From NCBI RefSeq assembly GCF_024713945.1, contig NC_134681.1, forward strand, positions 2,356,001 to 2,420,000: a DNA stretch of 64,000 nt, given 5' to 3'. The first letter of the stretch is position 1; every line of letters starts with the position of its first letter. Source of the stretch: Dermatophagoides farinae. Lineage: Eukaryota > Arthropoda > Arachnida > Sarcoptiformes > Pyroglyphidae. The notes below the pieces were generated by a model. The model saw only the letters and a program-made list of their open reading frames with translations, made no database searches and was not told the origin of the DNA. The position numbers and the translations under genes are program-made. Positions 41,826 to 53,900 of this stretch are shown one piece after another.

Positions 41826-44800
41826 CAACAACACCAAAATAAATAATCAAATCGAGTAAATTATTCATTGAATCAAATGTGGAAGAATATATATCGAGTA
41901 CTTTTTTTTCTTGTTCATTGTTTGCTGCCGGGCTGCGTCAAATGAAAATGCAGCATTTTTGTTTGGTTTTGGTTATTTATGAACAAAAAAAAAATTATAG
42001 AGATCCAAATGCAGAATATTCCAAAAAAAATGGATCAAAAAAAAGATACACACACACACTTACACAATGATCTATGAAAATTTTTGACATTTCCATTTTT
42101 GAATTTTGAATCTTTTCTGGATCATTTGTTGAATGCAGACAAACAGAATAAATATTTCTTTTCATACACTCTTGATGACGTATATAATCTAAACATATAC
42201 TTCAGAAAGAATAAGAAGAAGAAGAAGAAAAAAAAACGACAGAATTTTTTTTCTCTTCATTCACGTTTATATTTATATATACATTTTCAGTCCAGTTTTT
42301 TTTCCAATGTTGTTTAGTCTATTCTTAATTTTTTTTTTTCGTTCTCTTTTTTCTTGTTTATGTCTTTTTCTATATATAGTTAATGATGATGGTGAATATG
42401 TACGTGTGAGTTTGTGGTGTAAATAGTAACAAGTTTTCCAAGTATTTCCATTTCTCTCTCTCTCTCTCTCTGGTTACGGTTAGTAACAGAATTTGGAATT
42501 TTTTCTCGTAATTCCGTATTGAAATATCACATGCACACACATACATACAAGATCAATGGCTAAATAAACGGATAAATTTTCTTTCAACGATCAATTTATT
42601 AGATGACGATGATGATGATGATGATAATCTCTTGTATTGATGAATTGAATTTTTTTCTGTTTTTGATTTTAGTTTTCGTTATCGTATTGCAAATAAATAA
42701 ATAAAAAAAAAATTTTTTTTTTGTCATTCATTCAAAATGAGAAACAAAAAAAATGATAACCACCGTATTGCCACCACCGATAATTGTGTGATTGATTTTT
42801 TGATCAAGTTTTTTTTTCTGCTGAAATTGTGTAATTTTCTCTTAATAAAATCTTTCGACTTACAGACACGCATACGTAGACGAAACGATTAATCTAGTGA
42901 TATATTGATAGCATTTAATCTTTTTTTTTTGCTTTTGCCTAAATAATCCCCATATATACAATATAATATATATGATCCATCAGGTTGTTCATCCATTACT
43001 ATAGAAAAAAAAACAGAAATTTAAAATCAAAAAAAACGATAACACATCATTTAGCTTATGTCAGCTTAAAATTACACAAATCTCATTACTAATTCTAAAT
43101 TTTTTTTTTCCGCTTCATCATCAATCAATATCGATCGATCAATCAAAATTATTTTTGTTTTCCACTTACTAACTAACCATTCATTTTTTTTTTGTTCGAA
43201 AAAAAACCAATGATATCAAAAACAGAAGAAGAGGAAAAAAAATATCAACATTTCGATGATGATGATGATGATGATAGCTCAATTTATTATTGATTAATTT
43301 TTGAAACATATAAACTAATCATCAGAAACTGTAAAAAGAATTCACGATTCGATTATTGGATATGATTTTGATTCGATTTGTTCATGAAATAAAATCAACA
43401 CATATATAGATAGTGTGAAAAGCAAATTGATCACAACACTTACATGTAACACACAAAGATACAGACTAAATGAATGATGATGTTGATCTATAGATGTGTG
43501 TAGGTTAATATAAAAATATTGATTTAATCAAAAACAAAACCAAAAAAAAAAAAAATTTCATTATTTATCCTGAAATTTTGGATTGTCTCATTGTCAGATT
43601 TATCATTTTTTTTTGGGTATTTTGGTTTCGATTCCAGTTTTTTTCGGGTTTCAGACAGAAAAAAAAAATTTCTCAGACATACATACAAACGCGCCTTCAC
43701 ATTGAGACAAACGCACACACGCACACCCACCTACCTACTACCTATCAACCTACACATACGACCTATTTTACATGTATAAAAATTGCATGAAATTAAATGC
43801 ATAATGAATACGTCAATAAGACTAGCATAGAACAGTAGCTACATCCAAAAAAAAAAAAAACAAAACACAAAGCACAACATGAAAATTATTCATAAAATGT
43901 CCATTCTTATTAGATTTTTTGTTGTTGTTGTTGTTGTTTTCTAGTAGATTCTATTCTATGGAATTTATTCCTTTCAATATAGATGCATATCAAAAGGTTA
44001 TTCATCAATTTTCAATGGAATACCAAAAAAAAGAGAAGAATCTAGTACCTCTTTTTTTCAACGAAAGAGAAAAGAATCATCCTACCCGATCATAATAATA
44101 TCAAGACAAGAAAAAATGAAATTTTACATACATGCAAAATGATAAAGTAAATTAAGAACAGCAAAAACCATTTGCGTCGTTATTTTTGTAGCTATTATAA
44201 CGTTGTCGTCATAGTCGTTTCATCATTTCTCCACTTCATAAATTGGATCATCTAAGGATTTATAGTTCATTTTTTGTTTTGTTTTGTTTCTTTTTGTTTT
44301 TTGCCATCTGTTTTTCTTTTTTTTCGGTTATTGGTAGATGGATGGGTGTGAATTGTATTCAATTTTTTTGATTTTTTTTTCGTTTCGTTTCGTTTTGTTC
44401 CTTTCAGTGTACATTTTTATTTATTTATATGTGGATTTCAATGTTTTCGTTTCCGGACACAATATTTTGTTTTTCCAACACCGTCCTCCACACATACATC
44501 ATGATCATTGATCAAATCAGAATTTGAATAAATTCAATTTGCAATTGTGTGTGTGTGGGGGGAGGGGGTCGAATTGAAAATCTTGGAAATCTAGAAAAAA
44601 ATGGACAAAATTCATCATAAAGAATGTTTTTAGAAATCAAGAACATTTCCTTATCACATTTTTTGTTTGTTTGTTTGGCAAATGCTTTATTTGCTTTCAT
44701 TTTTTTTCGGTGGTGGTGTTGATTGAATTTCCGTTGTTTTTGTTTGGATAAAAATTTCAATTTTCTGATCAAATTTTTTATTTAATTTTTTTTAGATCTA

Positions 44801-47800
44801 CCATCATTGAATGGTGATGATAATGATGATGATGATAATGATCTAGTCAATGATTGGCCTGTAATGGTAGTGGCATCATCATCTTCATCAACAGGATCAT
44901 CAACAACTGGATCATCAACATCTATTAAAGATGATTTGAATTCAAATTTATTGGAAAACTATCAAGATGATTTAGATAATTTAATTTCAACAACACAACA
45001 GCAACAACAACAATCAAATTGTTGTATAGAAAACAAAATGAATTCATCATCATCAACATCAGCTGCTGTATCAATGGATCTATTTCATGGTATTGATCTA
45101 GATGACACAGAAGGATTATTTCAAACAATACTTGAAGAATATGATTCAAATGATACAAATTTAATATCATCAATATCGACATCAACAAATTGTTCCAATT
45201 ATCAGGGTATAAATCATCATCATCATCATCAGGATCATCAATCAATGATTCCAATGTTACTTCCACCACCGCCACCACCATCATTATCATCATCGACATC
45301 GCCAAAAAATTCATCATCATCATCATCATCAATGCAAAATAATAATGGCACTGCCAATAATTCATCAATTAAAACAATTAATCGATTATCAAATGAATTT
45401 AGTCATCAACAACAGCAACAATTATCATCGTCAGCATTCCATCACCATCAACATCAACAACATGATCAATCAAGCGATTAATTCGAATTCAACAACAACA
45501 CCATCACCATCAACAACAACAACAGCTGCTGATCAGCTGTTTTCATCATCATCACAAACATCAGTATCAGCAACAACAATTGATAATTTAGTTGATTCAC
45601 GTTGTTGTTTTTTAAATGACGATCTATCAATGATATCATTATCGCTCAATGGACAATTTTATTACCCATTTTCAATGGATAATGTTGATGATAATGTTGC
45701 GACCACTACAACATCAACATCATCAACATTGACAACAACAAAAACAAAAACAACATCAAATCTACAACCACCACCACCATCATCATCATCAACATCGACA
45801 TCATCATCATTATCATCAGCGTCTTCATCCTCGTCCCCATCAACATCATCAAATTGTTCAACAAAATTGATTATTAAAAATAATCAACAACAACAGAATT
45901 TGCAAAATCAAATAGAAACAGCAACAAATGAACAAAATCATTGCTTCAATGATTCAATATTGGTTAATAATGATAATTTCAATAATGAAAATCTATTAAT
46001 GATGATGAATCTAAAAAATCAACAACAACAACAACAATTCCATAAATTGACATCCAATGATTTTATTGAATCATCATTCCATTCATCAACATCATCGGCA
46101 TCATCATCGCCACGAACAAATTCGGTGGAATTATTTCCAACATCATCATCATCATTATCGACATCACCGCCATCATCATCATCATCGAATAATCAGTCAA
46201 TGATTCGACGAAATATTAATGCCAAAAATCAATTATTAAGCCCTACAACAATGATGAATGCTATGGATGGTGATTGTGGTGGTGGTCATCATCATTTAAT
46301 GATGGATAATGGATTGTCACCAACATTGCCACCATTACCACCACCGTTGCTACCACCACTAACAACAAAAACAAACAATGATGATTTATTGAATACACAA
46401 TTAAATCATCATCATAATCAACAACAAACATTATTACCTGCAACTAGTTTTCTTATTGATAGTTCATCAGATCCAAAAATGTATTTCATGGATGATTTAT
46501 TAAATGATGAAGAAGATAATAAAATTCTATTACACGAATCACCATGGACAACTACTGAAGAAGATTCTGATGATGATGATGATGATGATGATGATGGTGA
46601 TGAGTATGACGATATCGATGGTATCGATGATGATCAAGATGAAGAAAACAATGATGATGATGTGAATGGTGAATTGAATCATAAACAAATCAGATCATCA
46701 TTATTAGAAAATAAAAATAAAAACTTTCAACGTGCCGGTCGAATAATGAATAAATCAGCATCGATAAAAATAAATGGTAAACGAAATAAACAACAAAATC
46801 ATCAATCTACATCAACATATCCAATCATTGTTTATCCAATGACTAATGAACAGCAACAACAACAACAACAACAACAACAATCATCGACTATAGTGATGTC
46901 AAATGGTGGTGGTGGTTGTGGTACAAAACGTAAACGACAACAACAACAACGTCAAATTAAAAATGAAAATGATTGGAATCAACAACAACAAACGAATGGA
47001 AGTGAATTAATACAAGCTCAACAGGAATCAACAACAATCGTACAATGGGCAACATCGACGACAAAAAAATCTAAACGATCTATAAATCAACAACAACAAC
47101 ACCAACAGATTGCTGATGGCCATTCATCATCATCATCATCTTCGTCATCGTCATCGTCTAGTCATTTGAATGGTAAAATAAAATTGAAAATTAGAATTTT
47201 AAAAAATTTTTTAAATTTTTTTCCTCTTCTTTTTTTGTAGATAATTTATTATTGAAACATGATAATACTGCTGCTGGTGGTGGTGGTGGCGGAGGCGGTA
47301 CATCATTGCTTAAATCATCCACTACAATCGGAACAACCGGTAATTCAATACACAATACACGTTCATCAACAATGCAGCAGAATCAGCAACAATTGAATAA
47401 TAACAATAATAACCGTGGTTCACGAACCATCGATACAGAAATAACCGATGAAGAACGGCGATTATTGGTCAAAGAAGGTAGGTGTTTTTGATTTGATAAT
47501 GAAAATCAATAAATCAAAGAAAACATATTGAATTTGAGGATAATTTCCAAACGAAATTGTATGATAATCCAATGACATCATTATCGATATTAAAGAATTG
47601 GGGTCAAATTAAATAAAAAAGAAAAAAGAAAACAAAAACTTCTTGGAACAATTTCAACTATTCACACATGCGCGTATGAAATGTTAGCTAAAGACTAACA
47701 GTTTTCTTTTAACAAACAAAGAATAATAATAATAGTAGATAAAAATTCTTCTGTTTTGATTGAAATATTAGATAGAAAAAATAGCTTATCTTATTTTCTT

Positions 47801-47935
47801 AGCTTTTCATTTTATTCATTTGATTCATCTTGATTTTCTTTTCTTGATTTTTTTTTCATTGACATGCCCTGAAGAGAATAAATATCGTTGTAGAGATTTG
47901 ATTCATTGTTTACCATCATATAATATCTAAACACG

Positions 47936-47975
<40 letters not shown>

Positions 47976-50900
47976 AGAATAAAATTCAAGCAATAAGAAT
48001 TTAATTCTTTCCCTATCTTTAAGGGCATTGTGTGTGTGTGTGTGTGTGTCTTGAAACGTTTAATTCCAAAAACAGTTTATATTTACATTGAAGACCAAAA
48101 CCGAATTAAAAAAAAACCGTTTCCCATGGAGAAATTTGTGGGCTACAAATGTGATATTTTGGTGCTTTAGAAGAAAAATAGCCCAAAGTAGATTTTTTTA
48201 GAAAAAAAGTAGCTCAAAATTTTTCTCGCTTTGAATTTTCTAAAGATTTCCGTTAAAGGCATGCGCGTTTTGCATTTTTCGCGTTACGTTCAAAAGTTTA
48301 ACCTGATGACTATTATGCATTTCTCAATAAGTTCGAATTATAACAATTCGATTTATGATTGAAAAAAACATGTTGATGTTTTAAGTTTGAGTGTTAATGT
48401 AAAATTGAAATTTGAATGTTTCAATTTTGAAAAATTGAATTTGTTTTTTTGGTTGTCTATTATCAACAGATGGTAAGAGATTTGCTGTGTTCTTAATATT
48501 TATGTTTCATGTCATTTTTTCATTTAATAGTGATAAAGATTCATTTTCTTGTCATAATTTTGTATTGTAACAAAAATATGATCATAAAATGTTATTCGAA
48601 TTTGATATAGAATTTGAAAGACGAACTGGTAATCTTAATGAAGTTGAATTGGAATCATGGTCGAAATATGATGATATTTTGGAAGCTAATAAAAATGATG
48701 TTACATTTAATAAACGTTTGCATAGTGATGATAATGATAATGTCAAGGAAGGAATTGCGCGGTAAATTGAAAAAATTCTTTTATTTAAATATAGACTAAT
48801 TTTTCTTGAATTATTGGCAATGAATTAGCAAATCAATATGCAAAAGATGGAACAAATTTGTCCTATATTTCGTATGATCTTTTTCTAATTTCATTGGCCA
48901 AATATTTTTTGGAAAACATCATGCTTTATAATTGGGATTATCGATGAAAATTTATTCATTGAATCACACCTCTACATGAGTACCAACGGCAACGAAATGA
49001 GTAACCTGCTTTCCCAAAGATCATTCTTTTTTTGTCCAATAATTCTAAGAAAATCATACCAACCAAATAGATTTTTACAAAAAAAACTTAATGGAACGTA
49101 CAAGGCAAGGTTGATCGATATCTTTGTCCAATTTCTCTGGTCAAATATTTTTTGAAAAACATCATGCTTTACAATTGGTGCTATCGATGAAAATCTAATC
49201 AAGATGGAAGAACTACTAGATACTTCTTTTCCTCGATTTATGGTCATTTATTATTTTGTGGAGATCTAAATTTTATTTTGGTTCAATTTTATCTGGAGAT
49301 GAAAAATTTTGTTTTCCAATATTTATAACCGATTGATTATTTTCTGTATATAATTTTTTTCTTTTTATCCCCTATTTATAATGGTATAAGAGGTTTTCTT
49401 TTATAATAAATAAACTTTATTAAAATAAAATAAAATGATCAAAATATGAAGCAGCGGATATGCAGAATATGAGAATAATTTCGGAAATTTATTTCATTCA
49501 GGTGAAAAGTTCCCTGTAAATTGTGATCACGTGATGGGCTGCAATGGTTCTATTTTTCTGCTTAAAGCGCGCTAAAGATCTTCCATTTTCGTTCTAAAAT
49601 CGATCGATTTTAGAACATTCTAATAAGATTGTAAGCCTGCGCTTTTAGAACCAAAATATCACATTTGTAGCCCACAAATTTCTCCATGGGTTCTTTCACA
49701 CTTTTTCTTTATTTTGGCTACTGTTGTTGTTGTTGTTGTTGTTGTTGCTGCTTCTGTATACATTTCATCGTCATTATATATTATTATTATGTAATGATTA
49801 TGATGATTTCATTATACCGACACTGGCAGAATATATATCCAAAAAAAAAACTTTTAATTATACTGAATGTGATGATATATATAGTATAAATATATGGTGA
49901 ATGTATAGTAAATTGTAATCAAATATATTCTATTTGTATTCTTACATGGTTATAATATTAATAATAATGAATAAATGAATGAATGAATGAACGAATGAAT
50001 GAAAGTGAGAATATTTTTTCATTATTTTTTTTTTATTATTATTATTATTACCATTAAGCTATCAATGTAAGAGCATGTGAGAGTGAAAGAGTTGAGTGAA
50101 TCTCTCTCTCTCTATTTTTCACTGTTTGTGTGTTTGTGTGTGTGTGTGTATGTTTATTTTGTGATTTAATTTTCTCTCTACTTTTTTTTCGTTCATTCAT
50201 TACCGGCAACAATTTTGTGTTTTCGTTTCCTATATATTTTTTTTTCGTTCGTTGGTTGGTTAGAATTGAAATTCTTATAAATTTTCTTCTTCTTTTTTTA
50301 ATTTTCTTATTCTGTTTTTTTTTGCTTCCTTGGGATGTTTGGGTGGTTGTTGTTGTTGTTGTTAAGGATTATGGTTATTATTTAGCTTATAAAATTGTGT
50401 GTGTGCGTGTTTGGAAAAATTTCCTTTTCCGGGTTTTTTTTATCTTTCTCGTCATGCGGAATTCGAAGGTCGTCGTCATCATGATAATATTCAAAGGTCG
50501 TCGTCATTGTTGTTGTTGTGGTTTTTGTTGTTATAACCATGATAAGAAGAATTCTTTTTTTTTTCCTTAGAATCACAAGTTTTTTTTGGCCTTTTATATG
50601 CAAAAAAAACTGAAGAAAAGCAAAAACAAATTCCAGAAAAAAACAAGACCAACAAAAATTCGTTTGAAGAATATTTGTGTTGTTCTCTCAATTTTTAAAC
50701 TTGTTCGTTTTATCCATCAGCATCGAATATTGTAATCTTTACAACGAATGAATAAGAGAAAAAAGTTTTGGAAAGGAAAAAACTTTTGAATTAAAATATT
50801 ACGTTCATATTCGGGGTTTTTTTTTGATTCTCTTCAATCGGTGAAGATGAAATTTTTCTGCTACTGCTGTTGTTGTGATTGATTCAATTTTTCGATTGAA

Positions 50901-53900
50901 AATGTATGAAAAAAATTTTGAATTTTGATTTTTTTTTCGATTGCCAGGAAATTAGATCTTTTTCTTTCTTTCTGACTTTATTATTATTCCGGTTTTTCTT
51001 TCGAATCGATTCATTTCCGGCCGGTTATTCTATCTCATCTTATCTTTCATGTATGACTTGTTGATATATTGTGATTCATATATCAACAACAATAAAATAT
51101 ATCTTTTCTCTGTATTATTCATCACGAGACTGATTATAATAATTTGAATTTTTTTTTGCATTTACTTTTTTCTTATTATTTGGATCTCTCCATAATATAT
51201 GTATGTATGTATGCAATGGCCAAAAATAGAAATTAAATGGAAAAGAAAATTCAAAACTTATTCCAATCATCATCATCATGATAAATTCCGAAAAAAAACT
51301 TGTATTCGAATAATAAAAAACAAAAAATCGTGTTGTATCTTTCTTTCTTTTTCTTCTTACTTAGAAACTCTATACTTGAAGCAAGCAAAAAAAAAGAAAA
51401 AGAAAAAGTAATGTTATTACAACTTTCCTGGGAATTTTCTCTTCTCGAAATTTCATTTCTCAAGCTATCATCATCATCACTTTATTTGATTCACATACAA
51501 TCAAACATTGACCATCGTGACTAAATTTAAATGTAGAACTTATTTTTTTTGCGATGAAATAAAGGAAAAGATAAAGAAAACGGAGTAAAAAAAATGGAAT
51601 AATAATAAACCATTTTGAGCATTATCAAATCTTATAATCATCGATACAATCGATATGTTTGTAAATTTTACACATTGGTTTTTTTTCTTTTCTAAACAAA
51701 AGAATTTCGCATCCAAAACAAACCATTACATTGTTGAAATCAACGCGCACACACACACACACATTAATCTAATCGGATAAATTCTGGAATAAATTGTTGG
51801 TCGGTTGATTGTGCAGTGTTTTGGTGATCTATCTATCTCATAGATAATAATTGATTATTATAAAACAATGTGTAATGATAATTCAAAGGAATCAATGGAT
51901 GATGATGATGACGATGACGATGACGATGGTGTAGTAATTTTTCCAGATAGAATAATATATCACCAAAGATGATGATACTAACGACAAATATTTAAACAAA
52001 ATTATGCGAGAAAAAAAATGGAAAAAAACTAGACAAAAAAAAAATCTACGAAAATTGTTTACATTTTGGATTATTGGATAATGTTGGCCAAGAAAAAAAC
52101 TGTTTTTCTCCATATCAACCATCGATGAAACCAACCATTGATGATGATCGATAGAATGAATGAATGAATGAATCGAGAGAAAAAAAATCCTTTTTCCTGG
52201 TTTAATGCATTTCGTTACGTTTGGATTCAGTAGGACAAAAAAAAACGCTGGAATTTTATCAAACACAAGCCAAGTGAAACAGAAAAGATTAATTTTTTGT
52301 TTTTGCTATTTTTTTTTGTTATTATTTCTCAAAATGCCAAAAAGCTATGGATAGAATTGGTTCTATAACAATTGGTCGAACACAAAAAGGTCGAACACAA
52401 AATGGTCGAACACAAAAAGGTCGAAAACCCCTATCCCCTTAAAGAGCGCTTAAATGAGTGAGCGCTTATCGAAAACGGTTAAAATGTACACATGTAGGCC
52501 TATGAGTAGCTCGCTTAAGAAGCAGAGCATGGGAATGGGATGGCCTATGGAGATCGGCACGCACGTTATGAAGATTTTAACGTAATGTCAGTGTCGGCTT
52601 TTCCCTTATTCAATGCGGGAAACGTCAGTGTCGACTTTTCCCGCATCCAATGTGGATAACGTCAGTGTTGACTTTTTCCGGTATTTAATGTGGAGAACGT
52701 CAGTGTTGACTTTTTCCGGTATTTAATGTGGATAACGTCAGTGTTGACTTTTTCCGGTATCCAATGTGGTTAACTTGATCAACTCTTGGTTCGAATACTT
52801 GATGGTTGGAAGCAAAAAAGTGTTTTACACATTTGTCGCAGGAAATTTCCTTGTCTTTGGAAATTATTATATACAAACGTCATTCTACTAGTCTATGTCG
52901 CTTAGCGTAACTGGCTATGCTTTTACACTCTGCAAGTGCTTGCACTGTGTATTAACTTGGCATTTTATGCGGCGAAGCTGAATCGGCGATTCCTACTTAT
53001 TTTCAGTACAAACATAACTATTTAGCATGAGCTACTCAGTGTGTGTGTGTCTGAACATATCGAACAGTGGGGAAAACTTTTGAATGCCTCTGAACAGTTC
53101 GTCCAGCTCAGAGCTAAAAGCCACTTCTAAAAAACGCATTCTGTGGTATGTAGTTTTGACAATGCTTTTTTTCATTGTTCTAGCTCAGCACACGTTGCTG
53201 CCAACATTGCCAAGATCAGTAATTTCAAATCTACGATCCAATTCATTAATCAGGGTATCAATTTCTGACTCATTAGGTCCGGTAACAATAATATCATCAA
53301 CATACAGAAGAAGAACGATATTTTCCCGTTTAAACAAAAAAAATTTCTAGTCCGGTACCACTCTAATGGACTTTGTTTCAATCCGTACAACGTTTTCTCC
53401 AATTTCAGCAAACCACCACCTTCAAAACCAGGCGGCGGATGGACATAAACCGGTTCATTCAGACTAGCATTAAGAAAGGCAGTCCGTACATCCAGCTAAC
53501 GAACCTTGAAATTGTAAGTTTTAGCCAAACTTAGAACAATATTAGTCAGACTACGATCTGGAGTCGGTGATGCAGTATCCAGATCAATCCATAGCGTTGA
53601 CGATAACCGCAAGCATGTTAGGTTGGATTTGTCATTTTCTCGATTTTGAACTTTGAATTCTGAACTGGTCGTGTTAATTTGGAAATTTGTCATTTTTTTG
53701 ATTTTGAATTCTGAACTGGTCGTGTTAGGTTGGATTTGTCATTTTCACGATTCTCGAAAATTTTCGAAAGAACAACTCTTTTGCTATGCACTAGTGAAAT
53801 ATTTTCGCTTAAATCCTACAAAAAACATGGTTTTAGAAGCTTCGAAAAAACTCTCTCTCCCATAGGCCGTAATGCTTTTTTGAAACTGTCCAATTACTTA

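Larger units (their letters stand above)
26463..44795. other. CrebA intron 2, right part: no gene seen
   Basis: Eighteen kilobases of AT-rich intron with dense microsatellites, including CA, CT, CAA, GTC and CAG arrays. Many open frames of 60-120 codons exist on both strands, but all are Phe/Lys-rich homopolymer translations without domains. The polypyrimidine tract and acceptor of exon 3 form its right end. Confidence 0.65.
48124..49690. mobile_element. Element C: terminal-inverted-repeat element carrying LINE RNase H-like and unknown coding fragments
   Basis: The ends are a perfect 41-base inverted repeat starting CCCATGGAGAAATTTGTGGG (48124-48164 and 49650-49690). The interior of about 1.5 kb has no transposase. 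It contains a 58-codon ORF, a short RNase H-like fragment, a diverged 70-base internal duplication and a 26-base palindrome near the right end. A GGGCTRCAA-type block recurs directly near 48142 and 49535. No clear target duplication is visible. It is probably a non-autonomous DNA element. Confidence 0.75.

Noticed and set aside
41780-41833. CAG/CAA array as a polyglutamine exon
   Set aside because: Short flanking open frames and no matching splice sites in phase with CrebA; it is a microsatellite within intron 2.
44925-45368. Minus-strand open frame of 147 codons
   Set aside because: It is the antisense of CrebA exon 3; trinucleotide arrays keep several frames open at once.
48972-49247. Minus-strand open frame of 91 codons in element C
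   Set aside because: Composition is less biased than in other non-coding frames, but no domain is recognised and it overlaps the duplicated segment. It is not supportable as a gene.
50130-50570. Open frame of 146 codons in CrebA intron 4
   Set aside because: Its Val, Phe and Cys runs come from GTT/TTG and poly-T arrays; it is intronic with no recognisable motif.
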